Positions 19,282 to 29,711 of a DNA stretch of 41,940 bases are shown piece by piece. Below the pieces are notes generated by a model that did not search any database, had not been told where the DNA came from, and saw only the letters and a list, made by a program, of their open reading frames with translations. Every line of letters starts with the position of its first letter. The stretch's first letter is position 1. The stretch comes from Nocardia alba NBRC 108234 (GTDB lineage: Bacteria; Actinomycetota; Actinomycetes; Mycobacteriales; Mycobacteriaceae): positions 1-41,940 of the forward strand of contig NZ_BDAX01000005.1 in NCBI RefSeq assembly GCF_001612665.1, read 5' to 3'. The position numbers and the translations under genes were made by a program.

Positions 19282-19486
19282 TCCGACCGACACCGAGCCC
19301 GCCCGCCGTCCCGCGTTCACCCTGCTGACCACCGGCCTGATCGCGCTGGCCGTGAGCGTCTGGGCCCTCTTGGGCGCACCGACCCCCGACGGCGGCGGAA
19401 TCCTGCCCATCGGCTGGGGCGTGGTGATCGCGGCCATCGTCATCGGCCTGCTGCTCACGCTGACACCCAGCCGTAAACACCACTGA
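19274..19486 (+). CDS. Small two-helix membrane protein
   Basis: A 70-residue protein with two hydrophobic segments (FTLLTTGLIALAVSVWALLG; WGVVIAAIVIGLLLTL) and a short His/Lys tail. Its GTG start overlaps the stop of the PspC/LiaF-like gene by 8 nt (GTGGCTGA), so the two are translationally coupled and probably act together in the membrane. No known family is recognised. Confidence 0.8.
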   Translation: MADPTDTEPARRPAFTLLTTGLIALAVSVWALLGAPTPDGGGILPIGWGVVIAAIVIGLLLTLTPSRKHH

Positions 19487-19504
19487 CCGAAGGACACTCG
19501 ACGA

Positions 19505-19543
19505 AACAACAATGGCCCGTCACGCTGACGGGCCATTGTTGTT
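19505..19543. terminator. Strong bidirectional terminator hairpin
   Basis: A perfect 18-bp stem with a CGC loop and T-rich ends in both directions. It closes the PspC/LiaF unit and probably also the guaA transcript coming from the other side. Confidence 0.88.
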
Positions 19544-19557
19544 GGAGGACAACGGCA

Positions 19558-19719
19558 ATGAACGACCCGACCCCACTCGCGCACCTACTGACGCACCGCC
19601 GCCCCACTGTGAGCGGCCTACCACTGGGCCGTCTACTCCTCGCGAACTATCCGAGACCCCCACGTCCGCCGCTCACCGAGCAGAAGCAACCCGACCCAGA
19701 GCAGGGATCGGCCACATAG
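19558..19719 (+). CDS. Possible 53-aa small protein between terminator and guaA
   Basis: An ATG with a strong Shine-Dalgarno (GGAGGA, 8-nt spacer) opens a 53-codon frame encoding a basic, proline-rich peptide (MNDPTPLAHLLTHRRPTVSG...). It begins just after the terminator hairpin, so it would need its own promoter or readthrough. G or C occupies the third codon position in only about 72% of codons, below the flanking genes, so it may be spurious. No homologue is recognised. Confidence 0.3.
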   Translation: MNDPTPLAHLLTHRRPTVSGLPLGRLLLANYPRPPRPPLTEQKQPDPEQGSAT

Positions 19720-19744
19720 CGGCCGATCCGCGTGCTCCAACCCA

Positions 19745-21319
19745 TCACTCCCACTCGATGGTGCCCGGGGGCTTGCTCGTCACGTCGAGGACCACGCGGT
19801 TCACCTCGGCCACCTCGTTGGTGATGCGCGTCGAGATCCGTTCCAGCACGTCGTAGGGCAGCCGGGTCCAATCCGCGGTCATCGCGTCCTCGCTCGACAC
19901 CGGACGCAGCACGATCGGGTGACCGTAGGTGCGGCCGTCGCCCTGCACGCCGACCGAACGCACGTCGGCCAGCAGCACGACCGGGCACTGCCAGATCTGC
20001 TTGTCCAGGTCGGCCGCGGTGAGCTCCTCGCGGGCGATGGCGTCGGCCTGGCGAAGCAGGTCGAGCCGGTCGGCGGTGACCTCACCGACGATGCGGATCG
20101 CGAGGCCGGGGCCCGGGAAGGGCTGGCGCGCAACGATTTCCTCGGGCAGCCCGAGTTCGCGGCCGACCGCGCGGACCTCGTCCTTGAACAGCAGGCGCAG
20201 CGGCTCGACCAGATCGAACTCGAGGTCGTCGGGCAGGCCGCCGACATTGTGGTGGCTCTTGATGTTCGCGGTGCCGGTGCCGCCGCCGGATTCGACGACG
20301 TCCGGGTAGAGCGTGCCCTGGACCAGGAATTCGACCTTCGGGGCGCTGCCCGCGGCCTCGGTCTCCTCGCCGACGATGCCCGCGACGGCGTCCTCGAACG
20401 AGCGGATGAACTCGCGACCGATGATCTTGCGCTTCTCCTCGGGATCGGAGACGCCCTTCAGTTCGCCGAGGAACTTGTCCACCGCGTCGACGGTCACCAG
20501 CTTGGCGCCGGTCGCGGCGACGAAATCCTGCTGGACCTGCTCGCGTTCACCCGCCCGCAGCAGACCGTGGTCGACGAACACACAGGTGAGCCGATCGCCG
20601 ATCGCGCGCTGCACCAGCGCGGCCGCCACGGCGGAGTCGACGCCACCGGACAGGCCGCAGATGGCGTGCCCGTCACCGATCTGCTCGCGCACGCTCTCGA
20701 TCAGCGACTCCGCGATGTTGGCCGGCGTCCACTGCGCCGGAATACCGGCGAGCTCGTGCAGGAAGCGGCTGAGCACCTGCTGGCCGTGCGGGGAGTGCAG
20801 CACCTCGGGGTGGTATTGCACGCCGGCCAGTCGACGCGCGCGATCCTCGAACGCGGCGACCGGCGCGCCCGCGGTGGTCCCGGTGACCTCGAAGCCCGCG
20901 GGGGCGTCGGTCACCGCGTCGCCGTGCGACATCCACACCGGCTGGATGGTCGGCAGGCCGTCGTGCAGCACACCGCCGTCGATGTTGAGTTCGGTGCGGC
21001 CGTATTCGCGGGTGCCGGTTTCGGACACGGTGCCGCCGAGTGCCTGCGCCATGGCCTGGAAGCCGTAGCAGATGCCGAACACGGGCACGCCGAGATCGAA
21101 CAGCCGCGCGTCGAGTTGCGGTGCGCCCTCGGCGTACACGCTCGACGGACCACCGGACAGGATCACGGCCAACGGCTGCTTGTCGGCGATCTCTTCCACG
21201 GTCATCGTGTGCGGAATCACCTCGGAGAACACCCGTGACTCACGCACCCGTCGGGCGATCAGCTGGGCGTACTGCGCGCCGAAGTCGACGACGAGGACCG
21301 GTCTCTGAGTATCTGCCAC
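19745..21319 (-). CDS. guaA: GMP synthase (glutamine-hydrolysing)
   Basis: Converts XMP to GMP using ATP and glutamine, the last step of guanine nucleotide synthesis. The 524-aa protein has the class I glutamine amidotransferase domain (catalytic Cys84 in GICYGFQ, HPEV histidine and glutamate), the ATP-pyrophosphatase loop [12 protein letters not shown], and the C-terminal dimerisation domain ending in [18 protein letters not shown] -10-like sequence (21326-21331) lies 6 nt before the GTG at 21319, so I place a leaderless start there; the GTG at 21325 is the other option. It shares the guanine branch with guaB and guaB3 nearby but is divergent from the hydrolase-like gene at 21452. Confidence 0.97.
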   Translation of the reverse strand: MADTQRPVLVVDFGAQYAQLIARRVRESRVFSEVIPHTMTVEEIADKQPLAVILSGGPSSVYAEGAPQLDARLFDLGVPVFGICYGFQAMAQALGGTVSETGTREYGRTELNIDGGVLHDGLPTIQPVWMSHGDAVTDAPAGFEVTGTTAGAPVAAFEDRARRLAGVQYHPEVLHSPHGQQVLSRFLHELAGIPAQWTPANIAESLIESVREQIGDGHAICGLSGGVDSAVAAALVQRAIGDRLTCVFVDHGLLRAGEREQVQQDFVAATGAKLVTVDAVDKFLGELKGVSDPEEKRKIIGREFIRSFEDAVAGIVGEETEAAGSAPKVEFLVQGTLYPDVVESGGGTGTANIKSHHNVGGLPDDLEFDLVEPLRLLFKDEVRAVGRELGLPEEIVARQPFPGPGLAIRIVGEVTADRLDLLRQADAIAREELTAADLDKQIWQCPVVLLADVRSVGVQGDGRTYGHPIVLRPVSSEDAMTADWTRLPYDVLERISTRITNEVAEVNRVVLDVTSKPPGTIEWE

Positions 21320-21451
21320 CGCCACAGTTTAGTGACGGGGTACGGCGAGCAAGCAACGGGCATCGCCGGAAGCCGGACTCGCCGTAGTGACTGTGCACGA
21401 CGCGCCCTCTTTCTTGGGCGCGGCGCGGTAGCTCTGGCTATCCTCGTGCTC

Positions 21452-22252
21452 GTGCCATTCGCCCGCGCGATCGATGCAGACATCTACTACGAGGACAGCG
21501 GTGGCACCGGTCCGGTGGTGTTGCTCGCCCATGAGTTCTTCATGGATCGCACGATGTTCGCCTCGCAGCAGGCCGCGCTCGCACCCGAGTTCCGCATCGT
21601 CGCCTGGGACGCGCGCGGGCACGGCCGCACCAAAGATCAGCGGTTGCCGTTCACCTACTGGACCGCGGCCCGCGACGCGCTGACCGTACTCGACTCGATC
21701 GGCGCCGAACGCGCCATCATCGGCGGCACCGCGCAAGGGGGCTTCACAGCGCTGCGGACCGCGTTGGTCGCGCCGGAACGGGTCGACGCGTTGATCTTGA
21801 TCAGCACCGAGGCGCACGGGCCGACCCTGGGCCAGTCGACCGCCACCCAGCGATTCCTCGACGAATGGCACGACCGCGGCTCCCGCGAGGAAGCCGCGGG
21901 CCGCCTCGCCGACTGGCTCATCGGCGACGACACCTGGTATCGCGACATCTGGACCCGCCGGTGGGTCGGCGACGCCCACAGCGGGCTCGACGCCGCCGTC
22001 GGCTGCCTGCTCGGGCGCGATTCGGTGCTCGACCGGCTCCGCGAGATCACCTGCCCGGCGTTGATCATCCACGCCACGCAGAGCGGTATCGCGGGCGCGC
22101 GCGCCCGCACACTGGCCGACGGGCTCACCGCCTCCACCTTCGTGGAGATCGATGGCGCCCGCCTGGCCGTGACGATGACCCATCCGGAACCGGTCAATAC
22201 CGCGATCGCCCGGTTCCTGCGGGATCGGGTCTCACCGACCCGCGTTCGTTAG
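21452..22252 (+). CDS. Alpha/beta-hydrolase fold protein lacking the catalytic triad
   Basis: A 266-residue protein with the overall alpha/beta-hydrolase pattern (VVLLAHEFFMDRTMF; WDARGHGRT; THPEPVN). Every expected catalytic position appears changed. The nucleophile elbow is GGTAQGG with Ala94 where serine belongs. The acid position (HATQSGI, 207-213) has no aspartate. The final histidine position is Leu238 (DGARLAV). The HG of the oxyanion loop is HE. It may be a binding or regulatory pseudoenzyme. The frame is open from 21332, but TATCCT at 21439-21444 lies 7 nt before the GTG at 21452, which also fits the family N-terminus. Its stop overlaps the stop of guaB3 by 3 bases, tail to tail. Confidence 0.82.
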   Translation: MPFARAIDADIYYEDSGGTGPVVLLAHEFFMDRTMFASQQAALAPEFRIVAWDARGHGRTKDQRLPFTYWTAARDALTVLDSIGAERAIIGGTAQGGFTALRTALVAPERVDALILISTEAHGPTLGQSTATQRFLDEWHDRGSREEAAGRLADWLIGDDTWYRDIWTRRWVGDAHSGLDAAVGCLLGRDSVLDRLREITCPALIIHATQSGIAGARARTLADGLTASTFVEIDGARLAVTMTHPEPVNTAIARFLRDRVSPTRVR

Positions 22253-23394
22253 CGGACGCTCAGCCCGACCTTCTGGAATTCCTTGAGGTCGGAGTACCCG
22301 GCCTTGGCCATCGAACGGCGAAGGCCGCCAACGAGGTTCAGCGAACCGAACGGGTCGTCGGAGGGGCCGTAGAGCACATGCTCGAGGCTCGGGCGGGCCG
22401 CCGCGCCGTCGGGGCCGTCCAGCCAGGCCTCGTCGACCGGCAGGAACGAACCGCGCGGCACCGAGGGGTGCGCGGTCGCCGAAGGCCAGTACCAACCCCG
22501 ACCGGGCGCCTCGGCCGACGCGGACAGCGGCACACCGAGCATCACGGCATCGGCGCCGCACGCGATGGCCTTGGCCAGCTGACCCGAGGTGGCCACGTCG
22601 CCGTCGGCGATGACGTGCACATAGCGACCGCCGGTCTCGTCGAGGTAATCGCGACGGGCCGCGGCCGCGTCGGCGATCGCGGTCGCCATCGGCACGCCGA
22701 TGCCGAGCACCTCACCGGTGGTGGTGGCGCCGGGGAACGAGCCGTAGCCGACGATGACGCCCGCCGCACCGGTGCGCATCAGGTGCAGCGCGGTGCGGTG
22801 ATCGCTCACGCCACCGGCCACGACCGGCACGTCCAGCTCGGCGATGAAGGTCTTCAGGTTCAGCGGCTCCTCGCCGCCCACGTGCTCGGCGGAGATGATG
22901 GTGCCCTGCACGACCAGTAGATCGATGCCGGCCTGGAGCAGCGCGGGGGTCAGCGCGCGGGCGTTCTGCGGGCTCACGCGCACCGAGGTGGTCACCCCGG
23001 CCGCACGGACCTGCGCGACAGCGGCGGCCAGCAGGTCGGGCTGCATCGGCGCGGCGTGTAATTCCTGCAGCAGCGAGATGGCCTTTTCGTAACCCCCCTT
23101 GTCGACCAGATCGAGCAGCTGATCGATCTTGGCCTGCACGTCGGCGTGGCGCGCCCAGAGGCCTTCGCCGTTGATCACGCCGAGGCCGCCCTGGCGACCC
23201 AGCTCGATCGCGAACTCGGGCGAGACCAGCGCGTCGGTGGGGTGCGCGAGCACCGGGATCTCGAAACGGTAGGCGTCGAGCTGCCAGGCCAGCGAGACCA
23301 GCTTCGACGAGCGCGTCCGCCGCGAGGGGACGATATCTACGTCATCGAGCTCATAGGTTCGACGAGCGACCCGTCCCATACCGATTTCGACCAT
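22249..23394 (-). CDS. guaB3: GuaB3 family IMP dehydrogenase-related protein
   Basis: TIM-barrel protein of the IMPDH/GMP reductase superfamily, 381 aa, orthologous in sequence and position to mycobacterial GuaB3 (N-terminus MVEIGMGRVARRTYELDDVDIVPSRR in two blocks). It lacks the CBS domains of GuaB and I do not see the IMPDH cysteine loop GSICTTR; the corresponding stretch reads VQGTIISAEHV. Its reaction is therefore uncertain, although some GuaB3 proteins have IMPDH activity. ATG at 23394 is chosen from the mycobacterial pattern; a GTG at 23403 is possible. A dispersed palindromic element (23419-23569) separates it from guaB, so independent transcription or attenuation is plausible. Confidence 0.93.
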   Translation of the reverse strand: MVEIGMGRVARRTYELDDVDIVPSRRTRSSKLVSLAWQLDAYRFEIPVLAHPTDALVSPEFAIELGRQGGLGVINGEGLWARHADVQAKIDQLLDLVDKGGYEKAISLLQELHAAPMQPDLLAAAVAQVRAAGVTTSVRVSPQNARALTPALLQAGIDLLVVQGTIISAEHVGGEEPLNLKTFIAELDVPVVAGGVSDHRTALHLMRTGAAGVIVGYGSFPGATTTGEVLGIGVPMATAIADAAAARRDYLDETGGRYVHVIADGDVATSGQLAKAIACGADAVMLGVPLSASAEAPGRGWYWPSATAHPSVPRGSFLPVDEAWLDGPDGAAARPSLEHVLYGPSDDPFGSLNLVGGLRRSMAKAGYSDLKEFQKVGLSVR

Positions 23395-23418
23395 GTCACG
23401 CACAATGCTCTGCTTTCT

Positions 23419-23569
23419 GCGCGCTGGCGCGCGCGTGTTCGCGGCCCCGAGGGGCCGCCGGTCAGTCACCGCGGCTTGCTCCTGCGTCGCCTACGCCGCG
23501 GCGCCTGACCGGCGGCCCGGCCGCGAACCGGCCACTGCGTGGCCGCCGCTCCCCAAGGGTCGCGGGTAC
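23419..23569 (+). repeat. Dispersed multi-hairpin element, copy A
   Basis: About 150 bp between guaB3 and guaB, matching the inverted sequence at 30741-30891 along its length. Hairpins: 23419-23434 (GCGCGC/GCGCGC), 23441-23458 (GCGGCCCC/GGGGCCGC), a long stem with arms 23454-23474 and 23496-23516 (two mismatches in 21 bp), and 23529-23545 (CGGCCAC/GTGGCCG). The 22-nt loop of the long stem differs from that of copy B at two positions. The second and third hairpins share bases and may be alternatives. Confidence 0.85.
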
Positions 23570-23666
23570 GAGGCGCGTTGGTGATGAAGGTGACATCTGG
23601 TCGTCAGCTTTCGCCGTTGTCCTGCGAACCGCAAGCACATCGACCGGGGGTGTCCCGTACACGGAC

Positions 23667-23695
23667 GTGCGCCGGAGGTCGACCCTCCGGCGCAC
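23667..23695 (-). terminator. Hairpin terminator after guaB
   Basis: A perfect 12-bp stem (GTGCGCCGGAGG and its complement) with a 5-nt loop lies 17 bp beyond the guaB stop. Confidence 0.8.
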
Positions 23696-23712
23696 AAACG
23701 CGTCTATTGTAC

Positions 23713-25893
<2,181 letters not shown>

Positions 25894-26019
25894 GGTTCGA
25901 CAACGGGAGCTCTCCGGTGACTCGGCACAGCTGAGTCTCGCGGCGCCTGTCCGCCCCACGCTCGGTCACGCGTGCGTGGGGCGAATACGCGGGCCCACAC
26001 CGGAAACCTTTCCGCACAC

Positions 26020-26059
26020 AAAGACGAAGGCCCCGAACATGTTCGGGGCCTTCGTCTTT
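26020..26059. terminator. Bidirectional terminator, perfect 40-bp palindrome
   Basis: Two perfect 20-bp arms with A-rich and T-rich outer ends (AAAGACG.../...CGTCTTT) lie between the convergent DUF5319 and rsdA genes, so it can terminate both. Confidence 0.92.
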
Positions 26060-26071
26060 CGATCCGGAGTG

Positions 26072-27208
26072 CTACGAAGAGGGAACCGCGGGCGGTGCCT
26101 GGATCGTCCCCGGCGCGGGCAGCTGCTGCGTGGGGGGCAGGGTCGGTAGCGGCGCCGACGTCGGTACCACGGTCGTCGGCACGGGGATGGTCGGCGGTTC
26201 GACGATGGTGGTCGGCGCCGTCGTCGGCTCCACCGGTGGCTTGGTCGGCTCCACCGGCGGCTTCGTGGGTTCGACCGGCGGCTTGGTCGGCTCGACCGGC
26301 GGCTGCGTCGGCTCCACCGGAACCAGCGGCTTGGTCTCCGGGCCCGGCGTCTGCGGGCCGGGCGTCTGCGGGCCGGGTGGCGGCGGGGTCGCCGGATCCG
26401 CGGTTCCCGATCCGGGACCGGGCGGTGCCACCGGCGCGGTGCCGCCCGGGTTCGTTGTCGGCGGGGCCTGCACGGCCGAGGTCGGCTTGGTCGGCACGGA
26501 AGTGACCGGCGGCAGTTTCGCGCCGATCTCCGGTGCGTCCTTGACCAGCTGATCACGCAGCAGGTTCCAGCGCGCGATCAGGTCCTCCCGCTTGGCCGGG
26601 TCGTCGACCTGGCCCGCATTGGCCGAAGCCTGCTCCAGCCTGGCCTTCGCCTGCTCCGGATTGCCCGACTTGAGCAGGTTCTGCGCGGCCAGCAGATCTT
26701 CGTCGGCGTACTGCACGACGGTCGACTGGGCCTGCTCGCTGAACACGACCTCCTTGACCCGCCACAGCGGATCGCCGGGTGCCGCGCTGTAGGCGAAAGC
26801 CGTGATGCCACCGAACACCAGCGCCAATGCCGCTGCCGCACCGAAGATCGGGCGGACCAGACGCAGTCGTCCTCGAGAGGAGGCTCCGACTCGGACCTGC
26901 CGCGCGCCGATCTCCTGATTGACGGCCGCGAACACGGTATCGAGATCAGGGCCCGCGGGCATCGGCTCGGCCAGTAGATCGGCCCGCCAATCCGCGAGTA
27001 GCGACGCGAGCTGGAACTCCTCGGGGCTGTCGGTCCGCACCGGACCGTCGCTCGCGATCGCGTCGATCAGCGCGTCATCGCTGCGCACCGCCGCGATGTC
27101 GACCGGCCCGGAGTCACCGGCGTCCTCGGCGGCGTAGGGACCGCTGTTTTGCGATCCGCGCTGCCAAACTTTCCGGTCGCCTAGACCGCGCTCGCCATCC
27201 CTAGCCAT
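26072..27208 (-). CDS. rsdA: RsdA-like anti-sigma-D factor
   Basis: Membrane anti-sigma factor of 378 aa that should hold SigD inactive until it is proteolysed. The N-terminal cytoplasmic part contains the sigma-binding stretch (PVDIAAVRSDDALIDAIASDG, in two blocks, about residues 36-56; SPEEFQLASLLADWRADL). A membrane helix is at about 120-142 (IFGAAAALALVFGGITAFAY). Outside are a helical segment (about 150-230) and a long Pro/Thr-rich tail with PPVEPTK repeats. It is longer than I recall for mycobacterial RsdA because of this tail. The ATG at 27208 overlaps the sigD stop by 8 nt, so the pair is translationally coupled. Confidence 0.92.
   Translation of the reverse strand: MARDGERGLGDRKVWQRGSQNSGPYAAEDAGDSGPVDIAAVRSDDALIDAIASDGPVRTDSPEEFQLASLLADWRADLLAEPMPAGPDLDTVFAAVNQEIGARQVRVGASSRGRLRLVRPIFGAAAALALVFGGITAFAYSAAPGDPLWRVKEVVFSEQAQSTVVQYADEDLLAAQNLLKSGNPEQAKARLEQASANAGQVDDPAKREDLIARWNLLRDQLVKDAPEIGAKLPPVTSVPTKPTSAVQAPPTTNPGGTAPVAPPGPGSGTADPATPPPPGPQTPGPQTPGPETKPLVPVEPTQPPVEPTKPPVEPTKPPVEPTKPPVEPTTAPTTIVEPPTIPVPTTVVPTSAPLPTLPPTQQLPAPGTIQAPPAVPSS
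26222..26325 (-). repeat. Tandem 21-bp repeats in the rsdA tail
   Basis: About four to five units of 21 bp encode PPVEPTK, followed upstream on the plus strand order by a 15-bp repeat encoding PGPQT at about 26335-26385. Copy number probably varies between strains. The repeat keeps frame and lengthens the extracellular spacer. Confidence 0.75.
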
Positions 27209-27779
27209 ACATTTCACCTGCCCTCGCCACTTGTGACTTCAGTTTCGCGAGTGCCCTGTGCTGGGCCACCCGTATCGCCCCCGCCGTGCTGCCCACGGCG
27301 ACTGCGGTTTCCTCTGCTGACAGACCCATGACCAAGCGCAGGATCAGGATCTCTCGATGCTTCTCGGGGAGCGTTGCCAGCAGAGTGTTCATCTGCCTGC
27401 TCGTCTCCGAGTCGAGAGCCCGCTGTTCCGGCCCGTGGTCGGTGGATATGACATCTGGTACTTCGGCCATCGCCTCCGCCTTGTTACGGGCGGCGTTGCG
27501 ATGGGCGTCGGCGACCTTGTGCGAAGCGATTCCGTACACGAAGGCCATGAAGGGCCGACCCTGATCCTGATAGCGGGGCAGGGCGGTCATCACAGCCAGA
27601 CAGACCTCTTGCGCAACATCGTCCGCGGAGAGCTGTCCGCGCTCCGCGGCTCCGATCCGGGCCCTGCAGTAGCGAACTACCAAGGGACGGACCAGTTCCA
27701 ATACCCGAGCTAAAGCGGTCCTGTCGCCCTGCGCAGCCGCAGCGACGGCGAGGTCCAACTCTTCGCCCATATGCGTCAT
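27201..27779 (-). CDS. sigD: ECF-type RNA polymerase sigma factor SigD
   Basis: A 192-aa extracytoplasmic-function sigma factor. The sigma-2 region includes LSADDVAQEVCLAVMTALPRYQ (-10 recognition), and sigma-4 ends with the helix-turn-helix LSAEETAVAVGSTAGAIRVAQHRAL. Order and sequence match mycobacterial SigD, which serves stationary-phase and ribosomal/translation genes. ATG at 27779 is preferred (AGGAAA upstream, family start THMGEELDLAVAAAAQGD); an ATG at 27770 is possible. It overlaps rsdA by 8 nt. It is preceded by the Rv3415c-like gene on the same strand. Confidence 0.94.
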   Translation of the reverse strand: MTHMGEELDLAVAAAAQGDRTALARVLELVRPLVVRYCRARIGAAERGQLSADDVAQEVCLAVMTALPRYQDQGRPFMAFVYGIASHKVADAHRNAARNKAEAMAEVPDVISTDHGPEQRALDSETSRQMNTLLATLPEKHREILILRLVMGLSAEETAVAVGSTAGAIRVAQHRALAKLKSQVARAGEMYG

Positions 27780-27935
27780 CGTCAGAGATTTTCCTGGCGT
27801 TACGAGTGGCGCGGTCGAATGTGACCGAGCTTCCACCGAAGGGCGGAACGCGACTAACAATAGCGACCCCCGGATCGGCCGCCAGCGGGCATGGCCGCTT
27901 CTAACCGAGCTCTCAGAAAGATCATCCGCAACGAA

Positions 27936-28769
27936 TCAGGCACCCAGCGGGGCGATGTCTCCACCCCAGGCCCGTAGACGGGTCGCATGATCAGCGGCTT
28001 CGCCCGCCGCGGCGCGCGCTCGGGCCGGTTCGGCGACCCCCGAGCGCAGCATCGCGGTGGCCCAGCGCAGTGGGAGAAGGCCGTTTTCGCGGCAGTCCGC
28101 GTCGACCCGCTCGGCCAGTTTCGCCGACTCGGCGAGGTCGCCGGTCGCGGCGGTCGCGGCCGCGACGAGCAGCGCCGACTTCACCTGGTGACGCACCGAT
28201 GGAAGGGCCGCGGCGAGCGCGGCCGCGGCGAGCGCGTCAGGCAGCGCCCGGTCCGCCTCACCCCCGGCGAGCGCGGTCTCGGCACACACCCAGTGCCAGC
28301 GCACCTCGGCGCGCGGGGGCGCGTCGGCGAGTAGTGGCCGGACGCGGCCGAGCAGTGTGCGGGCCAGCGCGAGTCTGCCGGTGCCGAGGGCATCGGCTGC
28401 CAGCCCCGTATACGCGTCGGCGAGCGCCTCGGCGCGGGCCGCGCCCGTGGCACCGAACGCGATCGCCGCGGCGCGACCGTCGAACGCGGCCGCGCCCGCG
28501 TGATCGCCGAGCTGGCGCAGCAACGAGCCCCGGGTGCTCTCGACGAGCGATCGCAGGCCGGGCTCGGTCGCGGTACGCGCCGATATCAGCAGGTCAGCAC
28601 GGGCGGCGGCGTAGCGGCCCTGCCCACCGAGGGCGACCGCGCGGTACCACCGCGACAACGGGTCAGCGGGCTCCGGCAACTCCGTAGCGGCCAGGCCCGG
28701 GGTGGGACCGAAGGCAGTCGAAACGAGTATTTCGGAACCGATATCCGCGGGTAAGGCCGTTGTCTGCAC
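27936..28769 (-). CDS. Alanine-rich helical-repeat protein (Rv3415c-like)
   Basis: A 277-aa protein of unknown function, over 25% alanine and almost entirely helical, with TPR-like units (YRAVALGGQGRYAAARADLL; LADAYTGLAADALGTGRLALARTLLG). It has no signal peptide or membrane helix. Its position between sigD and the divergent whiB3 matches Rv3415c, which supports conservation. About 150 bp separate it from sigD, so it may have a separate transcript. The start is uncertain by a few codons. Confidence 0.82.
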   Translation of the reverse strand: MQTTALPADIGSEILVSTAFGPTPGLAATELPEPADPLSRWYRAVALGGQGRYAAARADLLISARTATEPGLRSLVESTRGSLLRQLGDHAGAAAFDGRAAAIAFGATGAARAEALADAYTGLAADALGTGRLALARTLLGRVRPLLADAPPRAEVRWHWVCAETALAGGEADRALPDALAAAALAAALPSVRHQVKSALLVAAATAATGDLAESAKLAERVDADCRENGLLPLRWATAMLRSGVAEPARARAAAGEAADHATRLRAWGGDIAPLGA

Positions 28770-29082
28770 GGCGAGACTCTAGCCGCCGCCGGTCGGAGCC
28801 GGTTCCCATGTTATGGATCCACGGTCAGCATTCAGCAAACAGTCAGCATTTATCGTGGGTGTCGATGTTGCCATCAGGTAAATCTCAGCTCGCCGACGCC
28901 GGTGCGAATTCACATGCGTTTCTCGCAATTAACCTTCGCGCCCCGTTATCGCCATCTCCGGCCAGTTCGCCCGCAACGGCCATTGTGATCCAGCACACCT
29001 ACCCGCCGTGGGCGCCACCGGCCCGAACCGGGCCCCGACCGGCGCGACCTGGGAAAATCGGCACTGTCCCGAAAACGCGAAG

Positions 29083-29127
29083 ACACCCGATCCATAGCCA
29101 ACCGAACAGTATGGCGGGATCGGGTGT
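29083..29127. other. Stable hairpin in the whiB3 upstream region
   Basis: Arms ACACCCGATCC and GGATCGGGTGT are perfectly complementary, with further GCCA/TGGC pairing inside. It could end a small RNA or a whiB3-antisense transcript: on the minus strand it is followed by a short T-rich stretch. Confidence 0.45.
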
Positions 29128-29193
29128 GAAATGTAAATAGTGAGTAGGTTAAATTTCGGCGTTGCAGATTTACTGAACTCATGCGCCGAACTA

Positions 29194-29223
29194 TTGACGG
29201 AATTTCCCGCCTGCACCTAACGT
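29194..29223 (+). promoter_or_regulatory. Sigma-A-like promoter for whiB3
   Basis: TTGACG, 18-bp spacer, TAACGT. Transcription would start near 29230, giving a leader of about 150 nt before the whiB3 ATG. Confidence 0.6.
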
Positions 29224-29378
29224 AGCTCATCGCCACGGTTGGCGCCGCGCGAAATCGCAGCGACCGCCGAGCGGCACCGTCAGGCACCGTCGAGCCGGCC
29301 ACCCTTTCCGGGTGGCGCGAAGACCTGCCGCACCACTCGCTCGACAACGCCGACGAGCTCGCGCCACAAGGAGTTCAC

Positions 29379-29672
29379 ATGCCCATGCCCACCCACCTCC
29401 CCGGACCGAACGCCGATGTCTGGGATTGGCAAATGCGCGGCTCGTGCCGCGGCCAGGACTCCGCGGTCTTCTTCCATCCCGACGGCGAACGCGGCCGCGC
29501 CCGCACCGCGCGCGAAATGCGCGCCAAGGAGATCTGCCGGGCCTGCCCCGTGCTGATGCAGTGCCGTACCCACGCCCTCAAGGTCAGCGAGCCCTACGGC
29601 ATCTGGGGCGGCATGTCCGAGACCGAGCGCGAGATGCACGCCCGCCGCAACCGACGCCGGATGACCGTCTGA
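29379..29672 (+). CDS. whiB3: WhiB3-type iron-sulphur redox regulator
   Basis: A 97-aa WhiB-family protein. Four cysteines, Cys23, Cys53, Cys56 and Cys62, ligate a 4Fe-4S cluster that senses NO, O2 and redox state. The PYGIWGG turn (72-78) binds the sigma-A region, and the basic C-terminus (ARRNRRRMTV) would contact DNA. The sequence (LPGPNADVWDWQ; FFHPDGERGRAR) and location between the Rv3415c-like gene and groEL identify the WhiB3 orthologue, a regulator of redox and lipid metabolism in mycobacteria. An AAGGAG site lies 6 nt before the ATG. Expression probably depends on the long structured leader. Confidence 0.94.
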   Translation: MPMPTHLPGPNADVWDWQMRGSCRGQDSAVFFHPDGERGRARTAREMRAKEICRACPVLMQCRTHALKVSEPYGIWGGMSETEREMHARRNRRRMTV

Positions 29673-29711
29673 GGTCCGCTGACCTGTCTTGGCGGGTTGG
29701 CAAATCTTTTC

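Larger units (their letters stand above)
28770..29378. other. Long, AT-richer intergenic region before whiB3
   Basis: About 600 bp with no supportable gene. It holds a sigma-A-like promoter (29194-29223), an 11-bp-arm hairpin with internal pairing (29083-29127), a smaller GCCCG/CGGGC hairpin near 29018-29030, and a CCACCC/GGGTGG hairpin near 29298-29315 within the leader. The parts 28800-28930 and 29120-29225 are clearly richer in A and T than the genes. Two open frames on the minus strand here lack coding character. Confidence 0.6.

Noticed and set aside
19512..19856. Open frame crossing the terminator and the end of guaA
   Set aside because: It begins inside the hairpin and its last third is antisense to guaA; the smaller frame at 19558 has the better ribosome site.
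22249..23394. GuaB3 as a damaged IMP dehydrogenase lacking the cysteine loop and CBS domains
   Set aside because: The absence of CBS domains and the altered loop are features of the GuaB3 family, and the frame is intact.
26222..26385. CRISPR-like periodic repeats
   Set aside because: Units are directly adjacent without spacers and encode PPVEPTK and PGPQT in the rsdA frame.
28929..29347. Two minus-strand frames (95 and 133 codons) in the whiB3 upstream gap
   Set aside because: Mixed composition without GC third-position bias, overlapping hairpins and the promoter; no recognisable domain.
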